Shown piece after piece: positions 46,771 through 55,651 of a stretch of DNA of 64,000 nucleotides (positions within the stretch are counted from its first letter, which is position 1; every line of letters begins with the position of its first letter). The notes under the pieces are model-generated. The model saw only the letters and a program-made list of their open reading frames with translations, searched no databases and had not been told where the DNA came from. This DNA comes from Candidatus Cetobacterium colombiensis (GTDB taxonomy: Bacteria > Fusobacteriota > Fusobacteriia > Fusobacteriales > Fusobacteriaceae), in NCBI RefSeq assembly GCF_033962415.1, contig NZ_JAVIKH010000001.1, forward strand, positions 124,001 through 188,000, written 5' to 3'. Made by a program: the position numbers and the translations under genes.

Positions 46771-46853
46771 TTATACAACATAAATTTCAATAAATTATTA
46801 TTGTTATTATTATTATTACAATTATAATTATTATTATTGAAATTTATAAACAT
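46749..46853 (-). CDS. Asparagine-rich leader peptide of asnA
   Basis: A 34-codon ORF beginning at 46853, too short for routine gene finders. AAAGGAGG lies 6 bases before the ATG, which is an ideal site. Fifteen of the 34 residues are asparagine: one at codon 4, codons 6-9, codon 11, a run at 13-20, and codon 28 (core NNNNYNCNNNNNNNN). Nearly all are AAT, and codon 17 is AAC. The ORF ends in TGA 86 bases before the terminator 5' arm. The role is inferred as a sensor: ribosomes stall on the Asn run when charged tRNA-Asn is low. No enzyme function is expected for the peptide. Confidence 0.85.
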   Translation of the reverse strand: MFINFNNNNYNCNNNNNNNNLLKFMLYNFHYPEI

Positions 46854-46894
46854 AACTTCCTCCTTTTTTAAAATTTTTTTTTATTCTTGAAGAG

Positions 46895-46923
46895 ATAATA
46901 AAACTTTTTTGCATAAAAGTCAA
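46895..46923 (-). promoter_or_regulatory. Promoter of the asnA leader transcript
   Basis: On the minus strand TTGACT (46918-46923), exactly 17 bp, TATTAT (46895-46900). Transcription should start near 46889, giving about 35 bases before the leader peptide ATG. Confidence 0.75.
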
Positions 46924-46930
46924 GTTTTTT

Positions 46931-47647
46931 TTATAAAATTTCCACATCTGCATCAACTTTATAAATTACATCTTTTCTTTCAACAAATATTTCTGTTCTA
47001 CTTTTTAAGTTTTCTTCAGATTTTATTTTTTGCAATAACTCTCTAGAAGGATTTATTGCTCTAGGATTTCCTACTAAACTTAACATACTATAGTCACCGT
47101 TTGTGTCACCATAAGCATAACTTTCAGACAAATCTATATCATATTTTTCACAGAAATTATTTATAGCTATCATCTTATTTTTTGAATCCCACATTGGAGA
47201 AATATCTCCTGAAAGCTTCCCATCTTCAAAATGATATATTGAACCACAGTAATCGTCTGCTCCCCATTTTTTAGCCATTCTTGAAACTAAAAAATCTGGA
47301 CTTCCAGATATAAAAATAACTTTGTGTCCCTGTTCTTTATGCCACTTTATCATATCTCTTGTAAATTTATAAACTCTATTTCCCTTTAATTCAAGTACTT
47401 GATCTGAAATAAAATCGTTGTATTGTAAAGATAATCCTTTTATTGCATCTACATAAGTTGTTGTTATTTCTTCTAAGTATTTATCATAATCTCCAACTCT
47501 TTCATCCCATTTTTTAAAAGCATCTTTAACTTTTAACTCATATTCTCTTATATCTAGTAATTCATATTTTATAAGTTTTTTAAAATGCTCTGTTAATAGT
47601 GAATTTCTATAAATTGTTCCATCAATATCAAAAAATGCTGCTTTCAT
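46931..47647 (-). CDS. HAD-IB family phosphatase
   Basis: A 238-residue HAD hydrolase of the SerB-like IB subfamily. Motif I is FFDIDGTIYR, motif II is FISGSPDF, and motif III/IV are the lysine in WDSKNKM and AYGDTNGDYSML. A helical cap lies between motifs I and II. The IB group includes phosphoserine phosphatase and lipid- or nucleotide-phosphate phosphatases, and the substrate here is unknown. It follows the purine nucleoside phosphorylase gene by 27 bases, so a nucleotide-salvage role is possible. Confidence 0.85.
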   Translation of the reverse strand: MKAAFFDIDGTIYRNSLLTEHFKKLIKYELLDIREYELKVKDAFKKWDERVGDYDKYLEEITTTYVDAIKGLSLQYNDFISDQVLELKGNRVYKFTRDMIKWHKEQGHKVIFISGSPDFLVSRMAKKWGADDYCGSIYHFEDGKLSGDISPMWDSKNKMIAINNFCEKYDIDLSESYAYGDTNGDYSMLSLVGNPRAINPSRELLQKIKSEENLKSRTEIFVERKDVIYKVDADVEIL

Positions 47648-47674
47648 AAATTATACCTCCTATGAGTTTGAAAT

Positions 47675-48487
47675 CTATAATTCTTTTACTGTTTCAGCAA
47701 TCCATTTACAGAATCTTTCTCCTGTTTGATTTGCTATTTCTACAACTTCCTCATGAGAATGAGGTTTTGTTGCTATTCCTGTTGCCATATTAGTAATACA
47801 TGAAATTCCAAGTATTTTTATACCTAAATAATTAGCCACAATCGACTCTGGTACAGTTGACATTCCAACTGCTGAAGCTCCCATAGTCATCATCATTTTT
47901 ACTTCTGCTGCTGTTTCATAAGTAGGTCCTGATGATCCTAAATAAACTCCTTCTTCGTAAGCTATATCTAATTTTTTTGCAACTTCTTTTGCTTTTTCAA
48001 TTAACGACTTACTATACGTCTCAGACATATCTGGGAATCTTGGTCCAAATCTTTCGTCATTTGATCCTATTAAAGGATTTGTTCCAAAGAAATTAATATG
48101 ATCATTTATTATCATTAAAGTTCCAGGTTTAAAATCTCTGTTAGCTCCACCTGCAGCATTACTTACAATCATAGTTTCAATACCAAATTTTTTAAAAACA
48201 TATTGTGGATAAGTTACTTCTTTCATATTATATCCTTCATAAAAATGGAATCTTCCTTTCATTACTAAAACTTCTACTCCATTTATTGTTCCAAAAACAA
48301 GTTCTCCTGCATGCCCAGCAACTGTTGATACTGGAAAATTAGGTATCTCCTTATAAGGTATTACAACCTTATTCTCAACATAATCAACTAATCCACCTAA
48401 CCCTGAACCTAATATTATTGCTATTTTAGGTCTATTTTCAACTTTAGAATTTAAAAAATCCACAGTTTCCATTACTTTGTTATACAT
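47675..48487 (-). CDS. punA: Purine-nucleoside phosphorylase (PNP type I, trimeric)
   Basis: A 270-residue enzyme splitting inosine and guanosine with phosphate. Diagnostic parts are ILGSGLGGLVDYV (phosphate loop), GHAGELVFG, MKGRFHFYEGYNM, VSNAAGGANRDFKPG and the purine-site NHINFFGTNPL-like segment. The trimeric class is distinct from hexameric DeoD. It is the first gene of a two-gene unit with the HAD phosphatase. Confidence 0.93.
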   Translation of the reverse strand: MYNKVMETVDFLNSKVENRPKIAIILGSGLGGLVDYVENKVVIPYKEIPNFPVSTVAGHAGELVFGTINGVEVLVMKGRFHFYEGYNMKEVTYPQYVFKKFGIETMIVSNAAGGANRDFKPGTLMIINDHINFFGTNPLIGSNDERFGPRFPDMSETYSKSLIEKAKEVAKKLDIAYEEGVYLGSSGPTYETAAEVKMMMTMGASAVGMSTVPESIVANYLGIKILGISCITNMATGIATKPHSHEEVVEIANQTGERFCKWIAETVKEL

Positions 48488-48510
48488 ATTTCTCTCCCCT
48501 TAATTCTTTA

Positions 48511-48538
48511 GATAAAAAGGGTAGATTCAATCCACCCT
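48511..48538 (-). terminator. Terminator after fabK
   Basis: AGGGTAGA pairs with TCCACCCT (one G-U) and on the minus strand is followed by TTTTTATC. Confidence 0.7.
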
Positions 48539-48554
48539 CGACTTTTTTATAACA

Positions 48555-49511
48555 TTAAAAAGTTATAGTTGAAACTCTTTCGTCTAGCTTTACCTTTTCT
48601 TCTTTTAATTCAGTCATTAATTTATCTATAATTTCTTGACAACTTAATTCTTCTTTTACTAATCCGGCAACTTGACCTGACATAACGCTTCCATTTTCTA
48701 CGTCTCCGTCTACAACTGCTAATCTTAGTTTTCCTTTTCCTAACTCTTCAATCTCCTCTTTTGGAGCTCCCTTTACTTCTAACTCTAAAATAGCCTTAGA
48801 GAATTTATTATTTAAAACTCTTACTGGATGTCCTGTATAATTTCCTGTTGTTACAGTTGATCTATCTTTAGCTTTTAATACTAATCTTTTATAATTCTCA
48901 TGAACATCACATTCGTGAGCTACAATAAAGATTGTTCCAACTTGTACTCCCTCTCCTCCTAAAGCTAACGCTGCTAAAAATTGCTCTCCACTAGCTATTC
49001 CTCCAGCTACGATTACAGGTATTGAAACTTCTCTTGCAACTTGAGTTGCTAGAGCCATTGTTGTAATTTCACCAATATGACCTCCAGCTTCTAATCCTTC
49101 TGCTACAACTGCATCTGCACCTATTTTTTCCATTCTTTTTGCTAAAGCTACAGAAGCTACAACTGGAATTACTTTAATTCCTGCAGATTTTAATTTCTCC
49201 ATATATACCCCTGGATTTCCTGCACCTGTCGTTACAACTTTAACTCCCTCTTCTATACAAACATCTATTTGCTCTGCTACACTTTCCATCATTAACATTA
49301 AATTAACTCCAAATGGATTGTCTGTAATAGATTTAGCTTTTCTAATCTCTTGTCTTAATATTTCAGGTGGCATTCCTCCACCAGCTATTATTCCTAAACC
49401 TCCAGCTTTAGATACATGTCCCGCTAAGTTTCCATTTGATATCCACGCCATCGCACCTTGTATAATAGGGTATTTAATTCCTAATAATTCACAAATTCTA
49501 TTTTTTTGCAT
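48555..49511 (-). CDS. fabK: Enoyl-[acyl-carrier-protein] reductase II
   Basis: A 318-residue FMN enzyme performing the final reduction in type II fatty acid elongation, replacing FabI. The start is the ATG at 49511 because GGGAGG stands just upstream; a TTG six codons earlier lies inside that region. Conserved flavin segments are [51 protein letters not shown] and [13 protein letters not shown] second FabK-like nitronate monooxygenase role cannot be fully excluded, but length and motifs favour FabK. It follows the PHP gene by 20 bases. Confidence 0.9.
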   Translation of the reverse strand: MQKNRICELLGIKYPIIQGAMAWISNGNLAGHVSKAGGLGIIAGGGMPPEILRQEIRKAKSITDNPFGVNLMLMMESVAEQIDVCIEEGVKVVTTGAGNPGVYMEKLKSAGIKVIPVVASVALAKRMEKIGADAVVAEGLEAGGHIGEITTMALATQVAREVSIPVIVAGGIASGEQFLAALALGGEGVQVGTIFIVAHECDVHENYKRLVLKAKDRSTVTTGNYTGHPVRVLNNKFSKAILELEVKGAPKEEIEELGKGKLRLAVVDGDVENGSVMSGQVAGLVKEELSCQEIIDKLMTELKEEKVKLDERVSTITF

Positions 49512-49531
49512 TCTTCCTTTTCCTCCCAAAA

Positions 49532-50281
49532 TTAAGAGTCAATCTTTTTAGATCTCAACTCTTGTCTCAGCTTTAAAAATTTATTAAAAGTTTCTTTAGA
49601 ACTATTTATTATTAATTCTTCTGGATAATCCACTTCTTCTAAAAGCTCAATAGCCCTTTGAAACTCTCCTATATGACCAGAATAGTGTGCATCTGTTCCT
49701 AATGCTATATAACAACTCTCTTTTTTTGCTAACTCTAGCATTTTCTTACAATTTTTTTTAGAACCAACTCTTGTAATTGTTCCTAAAGAAGTATTATTAA
49801 CTTCTAATGCCACATTGTATTTTTTTGCTGCTTTCACTATTTTTTCATAATCCACCGGGAAAATAGGATTTCCCAGATGCACTATTATATCAGCTTTTTG
49901 CTTTTTTATCAAATTCAATATAGCAGTTGTATTTTTAGAGATATCACTTATTTCTCCATATTCATCTACAGTATGAAATCCAGCTAAAATTAATTCCATA
50001 CTTTCATATATTTTTTGATTTATATCTAATTTCCCATTATCATCTAAAATATTGGCTTCTACCCCTTTAATTACTCTTACACCATCAATTATATCTGGTA
50101 AGATAGCAATATTTACTAAATGCCACCAATGCGGTGTATCTTGCAAAGCAGGCCCATGATTCGTTATTGCAATAATATCCATTCCTTTTTTAGCTGCTGC
50201 TTTTATATTTTCTTCTAATGTACTAAATGCATGTGGATTTACATTAGTATGAATATGTAAATCTATTTTATAATTTTTCAT
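49532..50281 (-). CDS. PHP domain phosphatase-like hydrolase (YcdX type)
   Basis: A 249-residue metal-dependent hydrolase. The start at 50281 is chosen because GGGGG lies 5 bases before it. PHP metal ligands appear in [52 protein letters not shown] and GTDAHYSGH. This matches the YcdX family of trinuclear zinc phosphatases; the natural substrate is not known. It sits between the GATE-domain membrane gene and fabK, probably in one operon. Confidence 0.85.
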   Translation of the reverse strand: MKNYKIDLHIHTNVNPHAFSTLEENIKAAAKKGMDIIAITNHGPALQDTPHWWHLVNIAILPDIIDGVRVIKGVEANILDDNGKLDINQKIYESMELILAGFHTVDEYGEISDISKNTTAILNLIKKQKADIIVHLGNPIFPVDYEKIVKAAKKYNVALEVNNTSLGTITRVGSKKNCKKMLELAKKESCYIALGTDAHYSGHIGEFQRAIELLEEVDYPEELIINSSKETFNKFLKLRQELRSKKIDS

Positions 50282-50308
50282 TTTGACCCCCATTTATAAT
50301 ATAATAAA

Positions 50309-51469
50309 CTACATAAATAATGTGTACAAAATATTTGCTGCAACTCCTGCAACTATTCCACCAATAGTGTGACTCATGATTGCTTTACCAGTTAACTTTC
50401 TATAACCTAAACTATCCATCATTGCAACATGAGTACTTAAGTACCCACTCCAAGTCATTCCCATAGCTGTGAAAACAGCAATCTCTCTTGATGTTATGGC
50501 TCCATCAGATATAAACTGAGGAATTAATCCCAATGCAGCTCCTACTGCTCCTAGAGATGTTATTGGAAATGCTAGAGCTTTTGAGCTTGTAAATCCAAAT
50601 AATGGTTTTAATATAAATTGTAATTTTTCTCCTACATAAGGTAAAAGAGCTATTCCTTGATATGCTTCACCTGTATATCCCTGACTTCCAGGTCCATTTG
50701 TTAATAATAACACTGTAGTACATATAATCAGCACTCCCGGAATTATTTCCATTCCCATTTGAACTCCATTTTTTCCACCTTCTAATAAAGCTTCTAATAA
50801 TCTTTCTAAAACATTTCCATCTCTTATATCTCTATATTCAAAAAAATTAGAGTCACTAGATTTATCTACCTGCATTTCATTTTTTTCATGGAATATTTTT
50901 TTTGTAAAATTAATCATTAAGTTTACACTAACTATACTTCCTATAAATGCACCTATATTACCTAAAATCACTGGAAAAACTAAGTTTTCATTCATACTTC
51001 CACTTTGAGCAATCATGAATGTAGAAACAATAAATCCCATACCAAAAGATGTTCCTAAATTTGTTAATGCAGGAAGTTGATACTTTTTAAAGTATTTCGT
51101 AAATCCTTTATCTGCTGATAAACTTAGTATCGCTGGATTATCAGATATATATGTTGTTAATATTCCCAATGCTGCTGCTCCAGGAAGTCTATATAATGGT
51201 TTCATCAGTGGTGATAACAGCTTATTTAAAATTGCAATTACTCCAAATTCTGATAAAATACCTGCAAATGCTCCAGCAATAACAGAAACTCCCATTATAA
51301 AAAATACTGTATTAAGCAGTAAGTCATGAGCTGTTTTTATTATTGTGTTAATCATATTTATTCCACCCATTTTACTAGATGCTAAATATATTAGCCATGT
51401 AAGAATTCCAATACAAACAAATCCTTCTAAGCCCATAGCTTTTTTTTGTCTTAATTTTTTTGTGTCCAT
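50309..51469 (-). CDS. GATE-domain (nucleoside recognition) membrane protein, YjiH-like
   Basis: A 386-residue inner-membrane protein with about nine hydrophobic segments. It resembles the nucleoside-recognition GATE domain family (MGVSVIAGAFAGILSEFGV, SPLMKPLYRLPGAAALGIL, TYISDNPAILSLS and a second repeat near SLGAVGAALGLIPQFIS). YjiH-type proteins are uncharacterised; transport or regulation of a small metabolite is assumed. AGGAG precedes the ATG. First gene of the unit with the PHP and fabK genes. Confidence 0.75.
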   Translation of the reverse strand: MDTKKLRQKKAMGLEGFVCIGILTWLIYLASSKMGGINMINTIIKTAHDLLLNTVFFIMGVSVIAGAFAGILSEFGVIAILNKLLSPLMKPLYRLPGAAALGILTTYISDNPAILSLSADKGFTKYFKKYQLPALTNLGTSFGMGFIVSTFMIAQSGSMNENLVFPVILGNIGAFIGSIVSVNLMINFTKKIFHEKNEMQVDKSSDSNFFEYRDIRDGNVLERLLEALLEGGKNGVQMGMEIIPGVLIICTTVLLLTNGPGSQGYTGEAYQGIALLPYVGEKLQFILKPLFGFTSSKALAFPITSLGAVGAALGLIPQFISDGAITSREIAVFTAMGMTWSGYLSTHVAMMDSLGYRKLTGKAIMSHTIGGIVAGVAANILYTLFM

Positions 51470-51508
51470 TTTTTCTCCTCTTTTTCTTATAACTACTAAT
51501 AGAATATC

Positions 51509-52339
51509 TTACTTTTTAATATTTTTCAATTTTTTTATAGGAATATATATATCTAATATCCCTCCAAATCCATTTTCAAGAGGAACTACAACTTCATTGC
51601 CAATTTCTATTGAATCTCCATAAATTTCATAATTATTATCTCTTATAAACTTATATATATTTTCATAGCTTAACTTTATCATATCAAATGTGGCCTTATG
51701 TCTTAATACCGCACAGGATTTTTCCTCTAAAATCTCTTCTCCTTGTATAGTTTTATCTTCTGGTATGAATAGTCCTATTTTTTTTAAAGGTAATTCAGAT
51801 TTTTCATATAGTTCTTTCTTTTCTACTGTTGTTATATATATGATATCTTTTATTCCTAATTTATTTCCTATTCTCTGAATTTTATCATATGTTTCTGCAA
51901 CTTCTTTTTGATCTAACGAATTTTTAATCTCTATAAAATAAACTTTCATCTTTTTCAAAATTCTAATTTGAACTTTTTCTTCGAGATTATCTAGCATATC
52001 TTTTAAACAAGATATTTTTTCATTTATTGCATTTTTCCCTTTTTTTAATTCATCTATTTTTTTATCTATATCACATATTTTTTCCTCTAAAAATTTTATA
52101 CTCTTAATAGGATTTTTTACCTTTATATAATTTCTAATTTCTTTAAGAGAAAATCCTGCTTCCTTTAAGGTAATTATAAAAAAAATATCCCAAATTTGAG
52201 AGTTTGAATAATATCTATATCCATTTTCTTCATCTATATATTCTGGAACTAAAATATCTTTTTTATGATAAAAAATAAGAGTTTGTTTTGATACATTAGC
52301 AATTTTGGCTAATTCTGAAATTTTATATCTGTTTTTCAT
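51509..52339 (-). CDS. MerR family regulator with effector-binding domain
   Basis: A 276-residue activator of the BmrR/TipA kind. N-terminal DNA-binding part: YKISELAKIANVSKQTLIFYHKKDIL, then YYSNSQIWDIFFIITLKEAG. A long coiled-coil dimerisation helix spans about 85-120, and the C-terminal 150 residues look like a GyrI-type drug-binding domain (VPLENGFGGILDIYIPI at the end). It is divergent from a MATE pump, whose promoter has the spacing and palindrome expected for MerR control, so drug-induced activation of that pump is the natural reading. Confidence 0.88.
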   Translation of the reverse strand: MKNRYKISELAKIANVSKQTLIFYHKKDILVPEYIDEENGYRYYSNSQIWDIFFIITLKEAGFSLKEIRNYIKVKNPIKSIKFLEEKICDIDKKIDELKKGKNAINEKISCLKDMLDNLEEKVQIRILKKMKVYFIEIKNSLDQKEVAETYDKIQRIGNKLGIKDIIYITTVEKKELYEKSELPLKKIGLFIPEDKTIQGEEILEEKSCAVLRHKATFDMIKLSYENIYKFIRDNNYEIYGDSIEIGNEVVVPLENGFGGILDIYIPIKKLKNIKK

Positions 52340-52349
52340 ATCTTTCTCC

Positions 52350-52381
52350 TTGACAATATACTTAAGTATATAGTTTATAAT
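52350..52381 (+). promoter_or_regulatory. MerR-type promoter and operator of the MATE gene
   Basis: TTGACA (52350-52355) and TATAAT (52376-52381) are perfect boxes separated by 20 bp rather than 17. The spacer carries a perfect 16-bp palindrome, ATATACTTAAGTATAT (52356-52371). Overlong spacers with a central dyad are the hallmark of promoters activated by DNA untwisting by MerR proteins. The -35 box touches the ribosome binding site of the divergent merR gene. Confidence 0.85.
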
Positions 52382-52426
52382 ATCATATATAGTTAGTTAT
52401 GAATATTATTTTATGAAGGAGAATGT

Positions 52427-53743
52427 ATGCCACAAAATATTACTTTAGAAAATGGTTGTGTTAAAAAACTATTTTTTAAATTTGCTATTCCTAGTATTTT
52501 AGGAATGCTTATCGTTTCTTTACAAATAATGGTTGATGGATTATTTCTAAGTAAAGGAGTAGGTCCTACAGGTCTAGCTGCTGTTAACTTATCCATGCCT
52601 CTTATAAACTTGCTCTTAAGTGTTGCCCTTATGATTTGCATTGGTGGAGGTGTTTTAGTAGGAATTGCATCTGGAAATGGAGAAAAAGAAAGAGCTAAAG
52701 GTTTAACTAGTTTAACACTTATTTTGTTATTGTCAGTCTTATTAGTTATATCTGTTTTCTTACTTTTAAATTTTCAAAAAGTTATAACTTTATTAGGAGC
52801 CAATAATGAAACCCATGAGTTAGTTTCAAAATACTTATCCATTCTTATTCCTGGATCTATTTTTTTTAGTATGCCTATTTTTACAGAAACTTTTGTTAGA
52901 ATAGCTGGTAAACCTAATCAAGTTTTTGTTAGTGGTTCTGTATGCTTTATTGCTAATGTTTTTTTAGATTATATTTTTGTTATTAAATTAAATATGGGAA
53001 TGGAAGGTGCTGCTGTTGCTTCATGTTTTGCTAATATGTTTGGAGCTTTAACGCTATTTTGTCATATGAAATTTGGTAAAGTAATTTTTAATCTTAAAGA
53101 TATTAAAGAAATTTTTTATAATGGTAGTTCAGAAATGTTAACCGTTATTTCTAGTGCAATTACAACTTATATTTTCAATATTATCATTATGAAAAATATT
53201 GGTATTTTAGGAGTTTCTGCATTAACAATTGTTTTTTATATTAATTCAATAGTTAATATATCTTTATACGGTCTTTCTCAAGCTTTGCAACCTATTATTT
53301 CTTATAATTTAGGTGCTAAAAGAATTGATAAAATAAAAGATGTTTTAAAAGTTGCCTTAAAATCAGGTGGAACAATTGGAGTTATTACTTTTATTGGAAT
53401 GCACTTATTTGGAGACAAAATCATTACACTTTTCTCCAATGGAAATAAAGAGTTAGCCGATTTAACTAATAAAGCAATCTTCTTTTTTACCTTTGCATAT
53501 TTATTATCATTTATCAATATAATCTCTAGTAGTTTTCATACTTCTATAGAAAAACCATTTGAATCAGCATTTATATCTTGTGGAAGATCTGTTATTTTTG
53601 TATTAATTCCATTATTTACTTTACCTTTATTTATAGGGGAAATCGGAATTTGGCTAGCAGTTCCAATTGCCGAATTAATTTGTCTAGGTGTTAGTATCCC
53701 TCTGATGAAAAAATCACTAAAAAAGCTTCCTCTTATCAATTAA
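52427..53743 (+). CDS. MATE family multidrug efflux transporter
   Basis: A 438-residue inner-membrane sodium- or proton-coupled exporter with twelve hydrophobic segments in two MatE halves (first half near LAAVNLSMPLINLLLS, second near GVSALTIVFYINSIVN). It resembles the MepA/DinF subgroup. AAGGAG lies 7 bases before the ATG. It is controlled by the divergent MerR regulator. Its last codons lie inside the terminator hairpin that it shares with comB. Confidence 0.92.
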   Translation: MPQNITLENGCVKKLFFKFAIPSILGMLIVSLQIMVDGLFLSKGVGPTGLAAVNLSMPLINLLLSVALMICIGGGVLVGIASGNGEKERAKGLTSLTLILLLSVLLVISVFLLLNFQKVITLLGANNETHELVSKYLSILIPGSIFFSMPIFTETFVRIAGKPNQVFVSGSVCFIANVFLDYIFVIKLNMGMEGAAVASCFANMFGALTLFCHMKFGKVIFNLKDIKEIFYNGSSEMLTVISSAITTYIFNIIIMKNIGILGVSALTIVFYINSIVNISLYGLSQALQPIISYNLGAKRIDKIKDVLKVALKSGGTIGVITFIGMHLFGDKIITLFSNGNKELADLTNKAIFFFTFAYLLSFINIISSSFHTSIEKPFESAFISCGRSVIFVLIPLFTLPLFIGEIGIWLAVPIAELICLGVSIPLMKKSLKKLPLIN

Positions 53744-53755
53744 GAGGAAGCTTTT
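53721..53755. terminator. Perfect bidirectional terminator made of two coding ends
   Basis: The 15-bp arms AAAAGCTTCCTCTTA and TAAGAGGAAGCTTTT are perfectly complementary around TCAAT. The MATE stop codon and the comB stop codon both lie within it, so the C-termini of the two convergent proteins are coded by the terminator stem. Confidence 0.92.
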
Positions 53756-54441
53756 ATTTTACCATCAATATACTGAGGTACAATATTATATAAATCTATT
53801 TGTGTACAAAACTCTAAATCTTTTTCATGCCCAATAGATTTTAAGTAGCTATAATGTTTACTATCTTTTAAAATATCTTCAATATTTGAAGATAATTCTG
53901 CTAGCCTTTTTAAAGATAGACTAAAATCATCCATTTGCACATCAGCTTCTTCTGATATTTTTTTAGCAATAATTCCTGCACATAAAGAATCATCTAGAGA
54001 AAACTTATCGTCAGTTCCTGAACAAAGAATTACAATATCTTTTTTATCTTCTAAAAGTTTTTTAGATACTGCTGTTACATTCAAATAACATGCTATATAT
54101 AAATTATCAGCTCCTAAAGAATTTTCTATCGCTCTAGTTCCATTGCTTGTTGTCATAAAAATATCTTTTCTTTGAATTTTTTCCCTTGTAAACTCCAAAG
54201 GAGAATTTCCAAAATCAAAACCTGTTATTTTTAATCCCTTTCTTTCACCTGCTAAAAGTCCATTTTTACAATTTAATTTAGCACTTTCAATCTCTTTAAA
54301 TGGATAAATTGATTTTGCTCCATTTTCTAATGCTGTTACTATAACACTCGTTGCTCTTAAGACATCAATAACAATTACATTTTTTCCTTTTAAGTTTTTC
54401 CCAAATATGCAATTTGCAGATTCTAAAATTGTGATTTTCAT
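53740..54441 (-). CDS. comB: 2-phosphosulfolactate phosphatase-like protein
   Basis: A 233-residue protein of the ComB family, whose archaeal member dephosphorylates 2-phosphosulfolactate in coenzyme M synthesis. Recognisable features are VIVIDVLRATSVIVTALENG, LAGERKGLKITGFDFGNSP and MTTSNGTRAI. The ATG at 54441 is favoured over two earlier ones because AAGGAG is 8 bases upstream of it. No other coenzyme M genes are in the window, and bacterial ComB proteins may act on another phosphate ester or sulfonate. Confidence 0.85.
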   Translation of the reverse strand: MKITILESANCIFGKNLKGKNVIVIDVLRATSVIVTALENGAKSIYPFKEIESAKLNCKNGLLAGERKGLKITGFDFGNSPLEFTREKIQRKDIFMTTSNGTRAIENSLGADNLYIACYLNVTAVSKKLLEDKKDIVILCSGTDDKFSLDDSLCAGIIAKKISEEADVQMDDFSLSLKRLAELSSNIEDILKDSKHYSYLKSIGHEKDLEFCTQIDLYNIVPQYIDGKIKASS

Positions 54442-54538
54442 TTCCATCATCTCCTTTTTGTCATTTTATAATATTTTCTTTGAATTTTAAAGAATAATAT
54501 GATATTAATATTAAAATATATTTTTTCAGGAGGATAAT

Positions 54539-55591
54539 ATGGGTAGAAATAATTTTCAAATTAAATTAACACAAAATAATATAATACATAATTTTAATTA
54601 CATAAAAAAATATACTCAAAAAGAGATTATTGCTGTTGTTAAAGCCAATGCATACGGACATGGATTGAAAGAAGTTGTTTCAATATTATCTTCCCATGGA
54701 TGTAATTATTTTGCTGTAGCTCGAGAATCAGAAGCGATGGAAATTCTATCATTAAATATTCCAGAAATTAAAATCTTAATTTTTGAAACCGTTAATGATT
54801 TTTCTATTTTAAAAAAATATAACAATTTAGAAATGGTAGTCAATAGTTTTTATGAATTAAAAGAATTAATAAATGCTAAAGTGGATTTCTCTCAACTTCA
54901 CTTAAAATTTGATTTTGGATTTGCTAGAAATGGATTTTCTACAGATGAGATAAATTTGGTAAAAGAAACTATTATAAAAAATAATCTCTATTTTAAAGGG
55001 GCTATGACACATTTTTTTAGTTCTAATATTGATGAAAGTAAAAAAATTCAAAATTATTTTCTTAAATCTATTGAATATATTGGAAAAGATTATTTTAGTA
55101 TTATCCACTCTGAAAATAGTGCAACAACTCTTTTAAATATAATAGATGGATCAACTCATGTAAGATGTGGAATTAGTATTCTTGGAATGCTTGATCCTGG
55201 AATTATTGATGAAAATATAAAACGTTCTTGGAGTCTTTCTGGTCCGATATATGACATTAAAGATTTTAGCAATTTAGATTTTATTGGATATGAGAGAATT
55301 GAAAATATAAATACTTCTAATTTCTCTAAAGTTGGTAAAATTAAAATTGGATATGGAGATGGATTCTCTAAAAGAAATACAGATATTTTATGCCATATAA
55401 GAAATAAAGAATACCCTATTGTACATATAAGTATGGATACATCATTTATTTTAATAGATGATTTAGTTGAAATTGGAGACAATGTAGAAATATATCAAAA
55501 TTTTGAAAAATGTAATGCTTTTTTAAAGATGGATCACTATGAATATACCACTCTTTTAAATTCTAGAATTCCTAGAATTATTGTTAAATAA
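54539..55591 (+). CDS. alr: Alanine racemase
   Basis: A 350-residue PLP enzyme making D-alanine for the cell wall. The PLP lysine is in VVKANAYGHG; the catalytic Tyr is in GYGDGFSKR; and HISMDTS matches the ISMD motif of the C-terminal beta domain. The barrel motif that usually reads DTGMxRxG is here FDFGFARNGF, a visible departure. The sequence is shorter and more divergent than typical Alr, so activity on another amino acid remains possible. AGGAGG is 7 bases before the ATG; divergent from comB. Confidence 0.82.
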   Translation: MGRNNFQIKLTQNNIIHNFNYIKKYTQKEIIAVVKANAYGHGLKEVVSILSSHGCNYFAVARESEAMEILSLNIPEIKILIFETVNDFSILKKYNNLEMVVNSFYELKELINAKVDFSQLHLKFDFGFARNGFSTDEINLVKETIIKNNLYFKGAMTHFFSSNIDESKKIQNYFLKSIEYIGKDYFSIIHSENSATTLLNIIDGSTHVRCGISILGMLDPGIIDENIKRSWSLSGPIYDIKDFSNLDFIGYERIENINTSNFSKVGKIKIGYGDGFSKRNTDILCHIRNKEYPIVHISMDTSFILIDDLVEIGDNVEIYQNFEKCNAFLKMDHYEYTTLLNSRIPRIIVK

Positions 55592-55651
55592 TAAAAGATT
55601 TTTCTTCTCTTTTTTGTATATAAGATTAAGTATCTTTATGGAGGTGTTTGT

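Larger units (their letters stand above)
46593..46930 (-). other. 338-base regulatory gap upstream of asnA
   Basis: Apart from the promoter, leader peptide, antiterminator segment and terminator listed separately, this gap holds A/T-rich DNA including the palindrome TAAAATAAATTTATTTTA around 46720-46740. No T-box consensus or tRNA-like element was seen. Confidence 0.8.

Noticed and set aside
46797-46842. TTATTA-rich tract that looks like a simple repeat
   Set aside because: On the minus strand it is the run of Asn codons inside the leader ORF, preceded by an ideal ribosome binding site, so it is coding rather than a neutral microsatellite.
46593-46930. T-box riboswitch upstream of asnA
   Set aside because: No AGGGTGG-type T-box sequence or specifier-loop hairpin was found; an Asn-rich leader ORF and terminator explain the region.
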